A DNA stretch of 64,000 nt, from positions 1,674,001 to 1,738,000 of the forward strand of contig NZ_JAFBCC010000001.1 of assembly GCF_016907495.1 (NCBI RefSeq). Direction: 5' to 3'. A program made the position numbers and the translations under genes. Of this stretch, positions 37,445 through 46,967 are shown one piece after another; position 1 is the stretch's first letter; each line of letters opens with the position of its first letter. The notes under the pieces were generated by a model, which ran no database searches, was not told the DNA's origin, and worked only from the letters and a program-made list of their open reading frames with translations. This DNA is from Arthrobacter tumbae (GTDB taxonomy: Bacteria; Actinomycetota; Actinomycetes; Actinomycetales; Micrococcaceae).

Positions 37445-38548
37445 CTATGGCGCAGGCGCGTCGCTGAACATTCCAGCTGATGGTCCGGTTGTCCGTCCAG
37501 GGACCCGGACCATCAGTGCGCCGGGAGCCACGCTCACGCTCAGGGAAGTGACATCGCCGGAGGTGTCGCCGTCGAGCTGGGTACCGGTTGCCTCCGATAC
37601 CCGGACGTCCACCCGCTTCACGCGGTGGTAGGTGATCACCGGAATCGGCCCCGGGTGCCGGAAGAGGATCTTCGCGGCAACCCACAGCCAGCCGAGCATG
37701 CTGCGCGGGCTGGTGATCACAACATCGAGGTAACCGTCGTCTATCGTGGCGCCGGGAACGAAGGTAATGCCGCCGGGCAGCCGCGCGCAGTTCGCAAACA
37801 GGACGCTGTGCACCTTGCGGGACTGCGCCGGTCCGCCGTCAATGCTGATCGACATGCGCTGGCGCTTGCCGGGCAGGCTGCGCACGCCGGCCTCGCTATA
37901 GGCCAGCCAGCCGAACTTCTTTTTCAGCGCGTCTTTCGTGGCGGCCACCACCACCGCATCGAGCCCGACGCCGCCCATCACCAGGAACGTATGCTCACCG
38001 CTGACACCGGTCCGCTCATTGCGAAGCTCGACCCGGCCCATATCGATCCGCCGGCCGGCACCGTGAAGCGCCTGCCGGACGCTGCGTGGAACGTCATTCA
38101 CCGCAATACCGAGGTTGCGCGCCAGCAGGTTGCCGGTCCCCAGCGGCAGCAGTCCCAGCGCAGCGTCGCTATGAACCAGCCCGGTTGCCACAGCGCGGAC
38201 TGTGCCGTCTCCGCCGGCCGCAATAACGACGTCGTAACCGTCCGTGACAGCGCGCCTCGCCTGGGCGGCACCCGGCTCCGCCACCGTAGTCTCCAGCACC
38301 AGGGGAGGTTCCCATCCGGCGTCTGAACAGGCTTGCTCAACCTGCTCGCGGGCGAGCGGAGCGCTGAGTTTGACCGGGTTGAGGACCAGCGCAACCCGCT
38401 GGTGTTCACCTGTCGCCGAAAGGGTGGTGCGCGGTTCCTCCCACTGCGGGGAGCGTTCGCGGCGCAGCTTTCGCACGCCCCACCAGCTGAACGCTGACGC
38501 GGCTGCGGCGACAACCGCAAGGGCGGCGATGATCCACTCAAGGGGCAT
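37445..38548 (-). CDS. Diacylglycerol kinase / lipid kinase family protein
   Basis: A 367-aa protein with an N-terminal membrane segment (about 5-24) and a DAGK catalytic domain: LVLNPVK at the start, AAGGDGTVRAVATGL with the nucleotide-binding GGDGT, PLGTGNLLARNLG, and later a DDGYLDV segment. It phosphorylates diacylglycerol or a sphingoid-like lipid at the membrane; exact substrate unknown. It is divergent from serS with 68 bases between starts. Confidence 0.92.
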   Translation of the reverse strand: MPLEWIIAALAVVAAAASAFSWWGVRKLRRERSPQWEEPRTTLSATGEHQRVALVLNPVKLSAPLAREQVEQACSDAGWEPPLVLETTVAEPGAAQARRAVTDGYDVVIAAGGDGTVRAVATGLVHSDAALGLLPLGTGNLLARNLGIAVNDVPRSVRQALHGAGRRIDMGRVELRNERTGVSGEHTFLVMGGVGLDAVVVAATKDALKKKFGWLAYSEAGVRSLPGKRQRMSISIDGGPAQSRKVHSVLFANCARLPGGITFVPGATIDDGYLDVVITSPRSMLGWLWVAAKILFRHPGPIPVITYHRVKRVDVRVSEATGTQLDGDTSGDVTSLSVSVAPGALMVRVPGRTTGPSAGMFSDAPAP

Positions 38549-38604
38549 GATTTCCCCAGACTATCGCCCAGCGCGTGTGTGCCGGGCGCGCTGATCCCAT
38601 TCGG

Positions 38605-38610
38605 TAGTCT
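38605..38610 (+). promoter_or_regulatory. Leaderless-type -10 (TAGTCT) for serS
   Basis: TAGTCT ends six bases before the GTG start at 38617; the GGGAG in between is too close to act as a Shine-Dalgarno. Confidence 0.55.
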
Positions 38611-38616
38611 TGGGAG

Positions 38617-39882
38617 GTGATCGACGTAAACGAACTCCGCGACAATCCTGAAAAGTTCCGCCTTTCGCAGCGCTCGCGGAAGGCTGATGAGTCCCTGGTT
38701 GATGCGATCATCGCGGCTGATTCCCGGCGTCGTGAGGCGGTCACCAGCGCGGAATCGCTGCGGGCCGAGCAGAACTCCTTCGGCAAGCGTGTTGCCAAGG
38801 CGCAGGGTGAGGAAAAGCAGGCGCTTCTTGCCGAGGTCAAGGAGCTGGCCTCGTCGGTGAAGGCTGCCGCTGCCCAGGCCGAGGAAGCGAAGTCGGAAGC
38901 GGACTCCCTGCTGCGTCGGTTGCCCAACGCCATCCTCGATGGCGTACCGGCGGGCGGTGAGGAAGATTTCGTCGTTCTCAAAACAGTGGGGGAGCCCCGG
39001 CAGTTCGGCTTCGAGCCGCGGGACCACCTGGAAATCGGCGAGCTGATCGGCGCGATCGACATGGAGCGCGGCGCCAAGGTATCCGGGTCGCGGTTCTACT
39101 TCCTGAAGGGCGTTGGCGCCCGCCTGGAGCTTGCGCTGCTCAACATGGCCATGGACCAGGCAATCAAGGCCGGCTTCACGCCCATGATCACGCCCACGCT
39201 GGTGCGGCCCGAGACCATGCAGGGAACCGGCTTCGATATCGCCCATGACGCGGAGATCTACCGGCTCCCGGAAGACGACCTCTACCTGACCGGCACGTCC
39301 GAGGTGGCGCTGGCCGGGTACCACTCGGATGAGATCGTGGACCTCTCGACCGGGCCGTTGCGGTATGCCGGCTGGTCATCCTGCTACCGGAGGGAAGCCG
39401 GCTCACACGGGAAAGACACCCGGGGGATCATCCGCGTGCACCAGTTCAACAAGGTGGAGATGTTTACCTACACCACGGTTGAGGAATCCCACGCGGAGCA
39501 CCAGCGCATGCTCGCCTGGGAGGAAGAGATGTTGACGAAGGTCGAGCTGCCCTACCGCGTCATCGACACCGCTGCCGGAGATCTCGGGATGTCAGCCGCA
39601 CGCAAATTCGACTGCGAGGCCTGGGTGCCCACCCAGAATGCGTACCGCGAGCTGACCTCCACCTCGAACTGCACCAGCTTTCAGGCGCGGCGGCTCAACA
39701 TTCGCGAACGCGTTGCGGGGGCCAAGGCTACCCGCGCCGTCGCAACGTTGAACGGCACCCTCGCGACAACGAGGTGGATCGTCGCCATCCTTGAGCACCA
39801 CCAGAACCCCGACGGCTCGGTCAACGTGCCGGTTGCGCTACGCCCCTACCTCGGAGGCCTTGAGGTTCTTCCGGTCCTGTAG
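38617..39882 (+). CDS. serS: Seryl-tRNA synthetase
   Basis: A 421-aa class II synthetase. The N-terminal 100 residues are the antiparallel coiled coil that grips the long arm of tRNA-Ser. The catalytic part has [15 protein letters not shown], motif 2 [15 protein letters not shown]...HQFNKVE and motif 3 [10 protein letters not shown]. It charges tRNA-Ser with serine. GTG 38617 starts [14 protein letters not shown], the usual beginning; six bases upstream stands TAGTCT. Confidence 0.97.
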   Translation: MIDVNELRDNPEKFRLSQRSRKADESLVDAIIAADSRRREAVTSAESLRAEQNSFGKRVAKAQGEEKQALLAEVKELASSVKAAAAQAEEAKSEADSLLRRLPNAILDGVPAGGEEDFVVLKTVGEPRQFGFEPRDHLEIGELIGAIDMERGAKVSGSRFYFLKGVGARLELALLNMAMDQAIKAGFTPMITPTLVRPETMQGTGFDIAHDAEIYRLPEDDLYLTGTSEVALAGYHSDEIVDLSTGPLRYAGWSSCYRREAGSHGKDTRGIIRVHQFNKVEMFTYTTVEESHAEHQRMLAWEEEMLTKVELPYRVIDTAAGDLGMSAARKFDCEAWVPTQNAYRELTSTSNCTSFQARRLNIRERVAGAKATRAVATLNGTLATTRWIVAILEHHQNPDGSVNVPVALRPYLGGLEVLPVL

Positions 39883-39890
39883 GCGCAGGC

Positions 39891-40904
39891 TCAAGCGAGC
39901 TCCGCGTCGATCATCTGTGCGAGTGCCGAAATCACCGGCCACGCCCCCTCGGAGCTGTTGCCGAGGACGCTGACGGTGGTCCGGCTTCCCGGGATGTGCG
40001 TCGACCGGAAGGAAGCGCCCGCGTCATACCCCTCGAGGATCAGCGCCGGGTGTTTTTTGTGGATCCAGAACCCCATCCCGTACCGCATCTGCTCGGCCGG
40101 TACTTCATGGCGCGGGCGGACCATCTCCGCTGCCGTCTCGCGCGAGACGATCCGTCCCTCCAGAAAGGCAAGCCAGAAGCGGTGCAGGTCGGATGCCGTG
40201 GTGAACGCCCCGCCGTCGCCGTTGCCGAGAACCGGCAGATGCAGCGTGTTCACAAGATTGCCCTCGTCGAAGACATAGCCGGGCGCGGCATCGGCAGGCA
40301 GGTCATTCAGCGGCAGGAAGGCCGTTTCCTCCAGGCCCGCCGGTTGAAACACGAGCTGCTGAACGGCGTCGTGGTAATTCTGTCCGGTAACCCGCTCCAA
40401 CAGCACCGCCAGCACCATATAGCCCCCGTTGCAGTACTCGAACCTTTCCCCTGGAGCGAACTGCTGCGGGTGCCCGTCGAGCATCGGCAGGAAAGCCTCC
40501 GAGGTAGTGAGCGTGTGCACGGGAAGGGTGAGCACATGGTCGGACACCTCCCAGCCGGCATCCTCATCCAGATAGTCGCCCATACCCGACGTGTGCGTGA
40601 GCAAGTGCTCCACGGTCACGCCGCCGGCGATCAGCGGCAGGTCCCCGTCCAGCAGCGTCCGCACCGGTTGGTCGAGCCGCAGGCGGCCGTCTTCGACCAA
40701 CCGCATGACCGCCAGGGCGGTGAACGCTTTGCTGCCGCTCGCAATCGCAATGCGCGTGTGGGCCGACAGGGGCACGCGGAGGGCGCGATGGAGGAAGCCC
40801 TCGCAGCGCTCAAGCGTGCGTTGGTCCCCGACATCGACAGCGATGACGCCGGTGAACACTCCCTTTGAGACGGCTTCGTCGATGCTTCGCGTATCTACGT
40901 TCAT
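39891..40904 (-). CDS. Serine hydrolase of the class C beta-lactamase / esterase type
   Basis: A 337-aa penicillin-binding-protein-like hydrolase. The nucleophile is in SGSK (SxxK motif) near residue 56, and YCN gives the second element. There is no signal peptide, so it is probably cytoplasmic. Such proteins range from esterases to D-aminopeptidases; antibiotic resistance should not be assumed. It converges with serS with an eight-base gap. Confidence 0.85.
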   Translation of the reverse strand: MNVDTRSIDEAVSKGVFTGVIAVDVGDQRTLERCEGFLHRALRVPLSAHTRIAIASGSKAFTALAVMRLVEDGRLRLDQPVRTLLDGDLPLIAGGVTVEHLLTHTSGMGDYLDEDAGWEVSDHVLTLPVHTLTTSEAFLPMLDGHPQQFAPGERFEYCNGGYMVLAVLLERVTGQNYHDAVQQLVFQPAGLEETAFLPLNDLPADAAPGYVFDEGNLVNTLHLPVLGNGDGGAFTTASDLHRFWLAFLEGRIVSRETAAEMVRPRHEVPAEQMRYGMGFWIHKKHPALILEGYDAGASFRSTHIPGSRTTVSVLGNSSEGAWPVISALAQMIDAELA

Positions 40905-40985
40905 CTGTGCTCCCGTAACCGCTCGTTGGCCTAGTTGTGATCAAAAACCTACCCGCGATCATTGGCTTTCTGGTTCACTTTAACG

Positions 40986-41843
40986 ATGACAACTACATTT
41001 TCCGCTGGCATCGATGACCAGCAGCAGACAACGCGTAAACTCATTGCCCTCGATGTTGACGGGACCCTCGTAGACCACGAGGGGCACATGTCGGACGAGG
41101 TCCGCACTGCCGCCGGCGCCGTCGTGGACGCCGGCCACGAGGTGGTGATTGCCACCGGTAGGTCGCTCGGCGCCACCCTGCCCATCATCGAGAAGATCGG
41201 GCTCACACGCGGCCACGCGGTGTGCTCAAACGGCGGCGTCACTTTGCGCATCGATGTGGACGAGTTTGAGGACGGCTATGAAGTCATCAACCGGGTGGTC
41301 TTCGACCCGCGGCCGGCGCTGGTGGCTCTCCGCAAGTGCCTTCCCTCAGCCAAGTTCGCACTCGAAGACGACGAGGGCCGGTTCCTTTCCACCGAGCGGT
41401 TCCAGGACGCGAGTTTCGGAGCCGAGGCTGAAAGCGTGGACTTCCAGCGGATGCTGCGGGCGAGGGCCGTCCGGGTGGTGGTGTTCAGCACGGACAGCAC
41501 GGCCGAGGAGTTCGGCGAGGCAGTCGAGTCCATCGGACTCCACGGCGTGACCTACTCCGTGGGGTGGACCGCCTGGCTGGACATCGCAGCGGCGGGCGTC
41601 ACGAAGGCCAGCGCGCTTGAGCTGGTACGCCGGAGGCTCGACGTCGACCCCTCCGAAACCGTTGCCATCGGTGACGGCCGCAATGACATCGAGATGCTCT
41701 CCTGGGCGGCGCGCGGGGTTGCGATGGGCCAGGCCCCGGAAGAGGTACTGGCCGCGGCTTCCGAGGTGACGGCTTCGGTGTATGACGACGGCGCCGCCAA
41801 GATCCTGCGCTCGCTCACCCGGGCGGGGCAGGACGAGCGCTAG
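40986..41843 (+). CDS. HAD-superfamily hydrolase, Cof type
   Basis: A 285-aa Cof-like phosphatase. DVDGTLVDHEG is motif I near residue 22, ATGRSLGA motif II, then CSNGGVTL and GDGRNDIEMLSWAARGVAMG for motif IV. It is related in design to the protein at 18879. ATG 40986 gives a typical start; an earlier GTG/ATG frame is not supported. Its last four bases overlap the end of the convergent SatD-like gene. Confidence 0.9.
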   Translation: MTTTFSAGIDDQQQTTRKLIALDVDGTLVDHEGHMSDEVRTAAGAVVDAGHEVVIATGRSLGATLPIIEKIGLTRGHAVCSNGGVTLRIDVDEFEDGYEVINRVVFDPRPALVALRKCLPSAKFALEDDEGRFLSTERFQDASFGAEAESVDFQRMLRARAVRVVVFSTDSTAEEFGEAVESIGLHGVTYSVGWTAWLDIAAAGVTKASALELVRRRLDVDPSETVAIGDGRNDIEMLSWAARGVAMGQAPEEVLAAASEVTASVYDDGAAKILRSLTRAGQDER

Positions 41844-42469
41844 TACGCCAGCGCTGCCGGCGGCAGCGCCGCCGGACCGTACACCAGGTCCAGCAGCCGG
41901 GCGGCTGCGGGACGGGTGGCCCACTCTTCCATCCAGTGTGAACGGATGACGGCCTTGCTCACTGCCTGGGTGGTGATTCCCAGCTCTTGGGCGATCAGTT
42001 TCTGTTGCCCGCGGGCTCCCGGTGTCATGAGGTCCAGGACGTTCCACTCCGCCTCGGTGCGTGTGTAGACAATCTGCCCCAGGAGCCGCAGCACCGCTTC
42101 CGCTTCGGCTGAAACCTCCGAGTCGGGGCCCTCGATTGCCAGCGGGATCCGCTCACCTGTTTTCTGGGCACGGTTCACCGCCCTGCGTGAATAGACCAGG
42201 CCGTACCCCTCGGCGTCGGTGATTCGTTCCGGTAAAGGGGAGTGGACCTCGCCGACGCCGATCCCGACATGCCACCGGCGGAACCGGATAGCTTTCAGCG
42301 CCACATCGACGGCGACCCCTGCGCTGCCCACAACCCCCTGCAGCTCGTCGCCCACGGATCGCTGGAAAGGCACCACGGAGTCCACGAACCGGAACTCACG
42401 CAGCAGATCGGGCACCAGGTCGCCGACGTCGCGGGAATCGCGCTGATTAATGGTGACCACGAACAGCAT
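41840..42469 (-). CDS. SatD-like protein with C-terminal helix-turn-helix
   Basis: A 209-aa protein. The N-terminal half resembles SatD-type domains (VTINQRDSR, FQRSVGDELQGV, RWHVGIGVGEV), and the C-terminal half is a winged helix: AEAVLRLLGQIVYTRTEAEW, then KLIAQELGITTQAVSKAVIRS as the recognition helix. It is probably a DNA-binding regulator with a ligand- or nucleotide-linked N-terminal domain. The target is unknown. Its stop overlaps that of the HAD gene. Confidence 0.72.
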   Translation of the reverse strand: MLFVVTINQRDSRDVGDLVPDLLREFRFVDSVVPFQRSVGDELQGVVGSAGVAVDVALKAIRFRRWHVGIGVGEVHSPLPERITDAEGYGLVYSRRAVNRAQKTGERIPLAIEGPDSEVSAEAEAVLRLLGQIVYTRTEAEWNVLDLMTPGARGQQKLIAQELGITTQAVSKAVIRSHWMEEWATRPAAARLLDLVYGPAALPPAALAY

Positions 42470-42488
42470 GACCCCAGTATGACCGAGT

Positions 42489-42528
42489 AAGCCGCCGAAT
42501 CAACCGATTTACGTTGATTCGGCGGCTT
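42489..42528. terminator. Strong hairpin terminator between ppa and the SatD-like gene
   Basis: A perfect 16-bp stem, AAGCCGCCGAATCAAC and its inverse, around an 8-base loop. It lies 15 bases past the ppa stop on the minus strand. On the plus strand TTTG TTT follows; on the minus strand the T run is short. Confidence 0.85.
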
Positions 42529-42542
42529 TGTTTGATCTGTGT

Positions 42543-43115
42543 CTAGCGACCCTGCGGTTCGTTGTCGGCGTTGTCTGCGTCCGTGTCAACGGCACGGCCC
42601 TGCGGCTCGTCCTCTTCACTCGCCTCGCCCAGGGCCTGGAACCGCTTCAGGGATGCTTCCACTTCTGCTTCTGCGGCCTCGCGACCCTCCCAGTCAGCGG
42701 CTTCAACCCACTTGCCCGGCTCCAGGTCCTTGTACTTGCGGAAGAAGTGCTCGATCTCATCCAGCAGGAACGTGGAGACGTCCCCGAGATCCTGGATGTG
42801 GTCGAAGCGGGCATCGACGGGGACGCACAGCACTTTGGCGTCGCCGCCGCCGTCGTCCACCATGTTGAAAACGCCGATCGGGCGCGACTCGACCAGGACG
42901 CCCGGGATGAGGTCGAAGTCCTGCAGCAGAACCAGGGCGTCCAGCGGATCGCCGTCTTCGCCAAGCGTGTTCTCGAAGTATCCGTAGTGCGTGGGGTACT
43001 GCATCGAGGTGAAGAGCACGCGATCCAGCCGGAGGCGGTGGGTCTCGTGGTCGATCTCATACTTGACGCGTGATCCCTTGGGGATCTCAATAGTGACGTC
43101 GAGCTTCATGGCCAT
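42543..43115 (-). CDS. ppa: Inorganic pyrophosphatase, family I
   Basis: A 190-aa soluble inorganic pyrophosphatase. The metal-binding stretch [13 protein letters not shown] has the conserved Asp residues; [12 protein letters not shown] at the start and [17 protein letters not shown] are characteristic. Residues about 160-190 form an acidic tail ([18 protein letters not shown]) longer than in E. coli. It hydrolyses PPi, pulling biosynthesis forward. Followed by the 42489-42528 terminator. Confidence 0.97.
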   Translation of the reverse strand: MAMKLDVTIEIPKGSRVKYEIDHETHRLRLDRVLFTSMQYPTHYGYFENTLGEDGDPLDALVLLQDFDLIPGVLVESRPIGVFNMVDDGGGDAKVLCVPVDARFDHIQDLGDVSTFLLDEIEHFFRKYKDLEPGKWVEAADWEGREAAEAEVEASLKRFQALGEASEEDEPQGRAVDTDADNADNEPQGR

Positions 43116-43283
43116 GTGGAACTCCTGCGGTCAGCGGATTGGTGAGCGGGTGAAGACATCGGTGGGGCTGCTGAACCCACAGCCCCCATTTACTGTTAAA
43201 GATATAGGCCGCCGCCCGCATCATCGATTCGTGTCCGGAGCCGATCCAACCAGTTCCGAGCACCAGTTCGCCGAGAGGACACC

Positions 43284-44711
43284 ATGAACCGCAGCGCCAG
43301 GGTGTTCACTGCCCTGTTGCTCACCCTGGTTCTCGGAGTGCTCGCGGTTCCTGTCGGCTTCCACTACGGCCCGCAGATTGCTCGGTTGGTCACCGCTCCG
43401 CCTCCACAAGCGGAGCCGGAAATACCGCCTATCCAGCAAACTCCGGACGACGTCGCCGCCCCCACGCTCGTTAGCCAGCTAGACGCACAGGCACCGGTGC
43501 CCGTGGCGGACGTTCTTGCCCCCCTGCTCGCCGCCGCACTGGAGGTTCCGGGTGGGACGCCGGTGACCGGCGTCGTTCTTGATGCACTCACCGGTGAGGT
43601 GCTCTTTGACCGGGGCGGAGGGGAACTGCAGCTTCCGGCGTCGAACATCAAGATCCTCACAGCCACCGCGGCACTCGCCAAGCTGGATCCCAACCGGCGA
43701 CTGGCCACCACCGTCCTCACCGGAGGCGCCGGCGGGGAAGGCGCCCTGGTGCTGCGTGGAGGAGGGGACGTGCTGCTCGGATCCGGTGAGTCCAATCCGG
43801 ACAGCGTCATCGGCCATGCCGGTCTCACCACGCTCGCCCGGCAGACGGCCGCCCAGCTCGACGGCGATGTCCCGTACCGCCTGGTGATCGACGACTCGCT
43901 CTTCGTCGGCGACGTCCTCAACCCCAGCTGGCAGCCCGGTGACGTGCAGGCCGGTGAAATTGCGCCGATCTATCCCCTCGCCATCAACTCGTCCTGGACC
44001 GATGAGTCGAAGCAGTCCGGCGTGAGGGCCGCAGATGCCGCACTCACAGCGGCCACCGCGTTCCGGGAGGCACTGATTGCCTCGGGCGTCCAGGTACAGG
44101 AGGGCATCGAGCGGCAGGTTGCCGGTGAGGACGCGGTGGAGGTGGCGTCCGTCGAGTCGGCCACCCTCGAAGCGCTGGTCGAACACATGCTCCGCACCTC
44201 CGACAATTACCTTGCCGAGGTGCTCGCCCGGCTTGCGGCGGAGGCCAGCGGCAGGCCGGCGTCGTTCGGCGGGGGGCTCGAAACGATCGCCGAGGTGATC
44301 ACCGGACTCGATGTGCAGACAGAGGGTATGGTGCTGGGAGATGCGTCCGGCCTTTCGCCCAGGAACCGGATCAGCCCACGGCAACTTTCCGGTGTGGTGC
44401 GCACGCTGCTCCGCTCCGACAGCCGGGTTCTGCGCCATGTGCTGCACGGTCTTCCCGTGGCCAGCCTCTCCGGCACGCTGGCGGACCGCTACAACGACGA
44501 CGACGCCCCCACTTTCGCCGGCGCTGGCCTGGTCCGTGCCAAGACCGGAACCCTCAACGCGGTGACTGCCCTGAGCGGCCACGTTGTATCCGCGGACGGC
44601 CGCCTGCTGGTGTTCTCGTTCATTGCGAGCGGCCTTGACGGAACCACGGAGCCGGCACGGGCGGCCGTAGACGAAGCTGCCGCTGTTCTCGCCGCCTGCG
44701 GATGCCGCTGA
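43284..44711 (+). CDS. dacB: D-alanyl-D-alanine carboxypeptidase/endopeptidase (PBP4 type)
   Basis: A 475-aa exported serine-type peptidase. Residues about 8-28 are an N-terminal membrane anchor or uncleaved signal, with a Pro-rich linker after it. SNIK (in PASNIKIL) is the SxxK nucleophile, SDN the second motif and KTG (AKTGTLN) the third. It trims peptidoglycan stem peptides outside the membrane. ATG 43284 follows GAGAGGACACC. It is divergent from ppa. Confidence 0.94.
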   Translation: MNRSARVFTALLLTLVLGVLAVPVGFHYGPQIARLVTAPPPQAEPEIPPIQQTPDDVAAPTLVSQLDAQAPVPVADVLAPLLAAALEVPGGTPVTGVVLDALTGEVLFDRGGGELQLPASNIKILTATAALAKLDPNRRLATTVLTGGAGGEGALVLRGGGDVLLGSGESNPDSVIGHAGLTTLARQTAAQLDGDVPYRLVIDDSLFVGDVLNPSWQPGDVQAGEIAPIYPLAINSSWTDESKQSGVRAADAALTAATAFREALIASGVQVQEGIERQVAGEDAVEVASVESATLEALVEHMLRTSDNYLAEVLARLAAEASGRPASFGGGLETIAEVITGLDVQTEGMVLGDASGLSPRNRISPRQLSGVVRTLLRSDSRVLRHVLHGLPVASLSGTLADRYNDDDAPTFAGAGLVRAKTGTLNAVTALSGHVVSADGRLLVFSFIASGLDGTTEPARAAVDEAAAVLAACGCR

Positions 44712-44760
44712 ACCCCGGTGCGCGCGCCGGGCGGACACACCGCTGAGCGGCCTCCCAGAC

Positions 44761-44766
44761 TACTGT
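44761..44766 (+). promoter_or_regulatory. Leaderless-type -10 (TACTGT)
   Basis: TACTGT ends six bases before the ATG at 44773 of the metalloprotease gene. Confidence 0.5.
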
Positions 44767-44772
44767 GGTCGA

Positions 44773-45891
44773 ATGGCCACCATGGACAGCAACGCCCCTC
44801 TTCAGCTCGTCAACTGGGATCTGGCCGCCAGCAGCGCGGCGAAACTGGCGCCTCCGGGTCCCAGACTGAGCGCCGCGGAAGTCCGGGATGCCGTAGCAAA
44901 CCTCCGGGAACTGGCCGATCTTTCCGTTGAGCACGTTCACCGGATCACGGGGCTCGAAGCCGCGCGGGACCTGCGTGATTCAGAGTTGATCATCGTGGAC
45001 CGCGCATCGTGGGCCAAGGCCAATACCCAGAGCTTCAAGGTGCTGATGGCGCCCGCGATCGAGCACCTCGCGCAGACGAAAGCCGAGCAGCTGAAGGCTG
45101 CCAATGCGTCCCTTGGCGGTGCAGTGACAGGCGCCCAGATGGGTGCCATCCTGGCCTTCCTCTCGAGCAAGGTCCTCGGCCAGTATGATCCGTTCGTTGC
45201 CTCCAGCCGCGGGCCCGGCGGGCGCCTGATGCTCGTGGCGCCCAACATCGTCTCCGTTGAGCGTGAACTGAATGTGGAGCCCGCCGACTTCCGGCTCTGG
45301 GTATGCCTGCATGAGCAGACCCACCGTGTGCAGTTCGCTGCCGCGCCATGGCTCAAGGACCACATGATGGAGCACATCTCCGAGCTCACCGTCGGTTTGG
45401 CGGACAAGGCCGAGACACTGGCTGAGCGGCTCACCAACGCGCTGAAGTCCCTGCCGACACGTACCCAGGACGGAAAGGACCAGGACGACGACGGCGTGCC
45501 CCCGAGCGACGGCGGCATCCTCTCGCTGCTGCAGGAACCGGAAGACAAGGCCAGGCTCTCCCACCTCACAGCCGTCATGAGCCTGCTCGAAGGACACGCG
45601 AATGTGGTGATGGACGCCGTGGATTCCAGCATCGTGCCCACCGTGAAGACCATTCGTCGCCGTTTCAACGCACGAGGGAAAACCCGTGGACCGGTCGAGA
45701 AGTTCATCCGCCGCCTGATGGGCCTGGATGCGAAGATGCGCCAGTACAGCGACGGGGCACGCTTCGTCCGTGCGGTCGTGGACGCCGTCGGAATGGAGGG
45801 GTTCAACCGGGTGTGGGAGCGGGCCGAGAACCTGCCCACCGAGAAGGAGATCCACGCCCCCGGGGAGTGGATCACCCGGATGGGGCTGTGA
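44773..45891 (+). CDS. Zinc-dependent metalloprotease (DUF2342 family)
   Basis: A 372-aa protein of the DUF2342 family, also annotated as coenzyme F420 biosynthesis-associated. The zinc site is HEQTHRVQF, an HExxH motif, and EGHANVVMDAVD gives a further helix with Glu and His. The function is not settled. No signal peptide. The next gene, tilS, begins inside its stop codon (GTGA), so it is coupled to tRNA modification, an arrangement widespread in actinobacteria. Confidence 0.9.
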   Translation: MATMDSNAPLQLVNWDLAASSAAKLAPPGPRLSAAEVRDAVANLRELADLSVEHVHRITGLEAARDLRDSELIIVDRASWAKANTQSFKVLMAPAIEHLAQTKAEQLKAANASLGGAVTGAQMGAILAFLSSKVLGQYDPFVASSRGPGGRLMLVAPNIVSVERELNVEPADFRLWVCLHEQTHRVQFAAAPWLKDHMMEHISELTVGLADKAETLAERLTNALKSLPTRTQDGKDQDDDGVPPSDGGILSLLQEPEDKARLSHLTAVMSLLEGHANVVMDAVDSSIVPTVKTIRRRFNARGKTRGPVEKFIRRLMGLDAKMRQYSDGARFVRAVVDAVGMEGFNRVWERAENLPTEKEIHAPGEWITRMGL

Positions 45892-46964
45892 GCCGCCGGC
45901 CGCGGCTCAGCCCTACAGTCGGCACGGCGAGGAACCTGATCCGCGCCGCGCTCGAAGATGCGCAGGTTCCCGAAGGATCACTGCTCCTGGTTGCCTGCAG
46001 CGGCGGCACCGACTCACTCGCGCTCGCCGCGACGGCGGCCTACTTCGCGCAGAACGGGCAGTACCGGGTGGGCGCCGTCGTCGTCGATCATGGTCTGCAG
46101 CAGGGCAGTGCGGACGTAGCGGAGGCCGCGCGCTCCCAACTGGCGGGTCTGGGCCTTGAACCGGTGGAGGTGCGCCGGGTTGAGGTGGCAACAGCTGGAA
46201 TGGGCCCGGAAGCCGCAGCACGGACTGCCCGTTACGAGGCACTCGATGCCGCTGTTGAACAGCACCGCGCGTCAGCAGTGCTGCTCGGCCATACCCTTGA
46301 CGACCAGGCCGAACAGGTACTCCTCGGCCTCACCCGCGGCTCCGGCACGCGCTCACTGAGCGGCATGCCGTCGCGCAGGGGGGTCTACCTGCGGCCATTC
46401 CTCGCGCTCCGGCGTGCAGAGACGGAAGAGGTCTGCCGGTTCAATGGCCTTGACCCGTGGCATGACCCGACCAACGCCGACCCCTCCCTGGTGCGCTCCC
46501 GCGTGCGCACCCAGGTGCTGCCGTACCTGGAGGACGCGCTGGGCCCCGGTATCGCCGAGTCCCTGTACCGGACGTCACGGATCCTCGCCCAGGACGCCGC
46601 CTACCTGGACGAGCTCGCGGAGGTTGAGTACGGGCGGCTCAGAAGGACTGCAGGCAGTGAGCCGGGGAAAGAAGAGTACGACGGCGGCACCCTCCTGCTG
46701 TCCGAAGCGGGCCTGCGTGCCCTCCCGCCCGCCCTCCGGCAGCGGGTTCTGGCCCTCGCCGTCTTCGAACTGGGCGGAATTCAGCCAAGCTTCGAACGCC
46801 TGCTGGCCGCGGAGAACCTGCTGCGGCGCACCGGGTCGGCGGGCCCCGTGCAGCTTGGCGGCAGCGTGAGTGCCTACCGGCAGGTCAGGGGTGCACGGGT
46901 TCCCCAAGGCCACCCAAGCTATGGCAGTCTTGTCCTTGGAAAAAACCTCACAATCCGGGAGTAA
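45888..46964 (+). CDS. tilS: tRNA(Ile)-lysidine synthase
   Basis: A 358-aa TilS. The PP-loop is Ser38-Gly-Gly-Thr-Asp-Ser43, with VVDHGLQQ and GHTLDDQAEQVLLGLTRGSG following. It attaches lysine to C34 of the CAU-anticodon tRNA-Ile so that it reads AUA. GTG 45888 overlaps the TGA of the protease gene. The next gene, hpt, starts four bases after its stop, so the two form one transcript. Confidence 0.94.
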   Translation: MSRRPRLSPTVGTARNLIRAALEDAQVPEGSLLLVACSGGTDSLALAATAAYFAQNGQYRVGAVVVDHGLQQGSADVAEAARSQLAGLGLEPVEVRRVEVATAGMGPEAAARTARYEALDAAVEQHRASAVLLGHTLDDQAEQVLLGLTRGSGTRSLSGMPSRRGVYLRPFLALRRAETEEVCRFNGLDPWHDPTNADPSLVRSRVRTQVLPYLEDALGPGIAESLYRTSRILAQDAAYLDELAEVEYGRLRRTAGSEPGKEEYDGGTLLLSEAGLRALPPALRQRVLALAVFELGGIQPSFERLLAAENLLRRTGSAGPVQLGGSVSAYRQVRGARVPQGHPSYGSLVLGKNLTIRE

Positions 46965-46967
46965 TTG

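Noticed and set aside
39891..40904. Beta-lactamase resistance gene
   Set aside because: SxxK and YxN motifs are shared by esterases and peptidases, and the protein lacks an export signal, so resistance is not supported.
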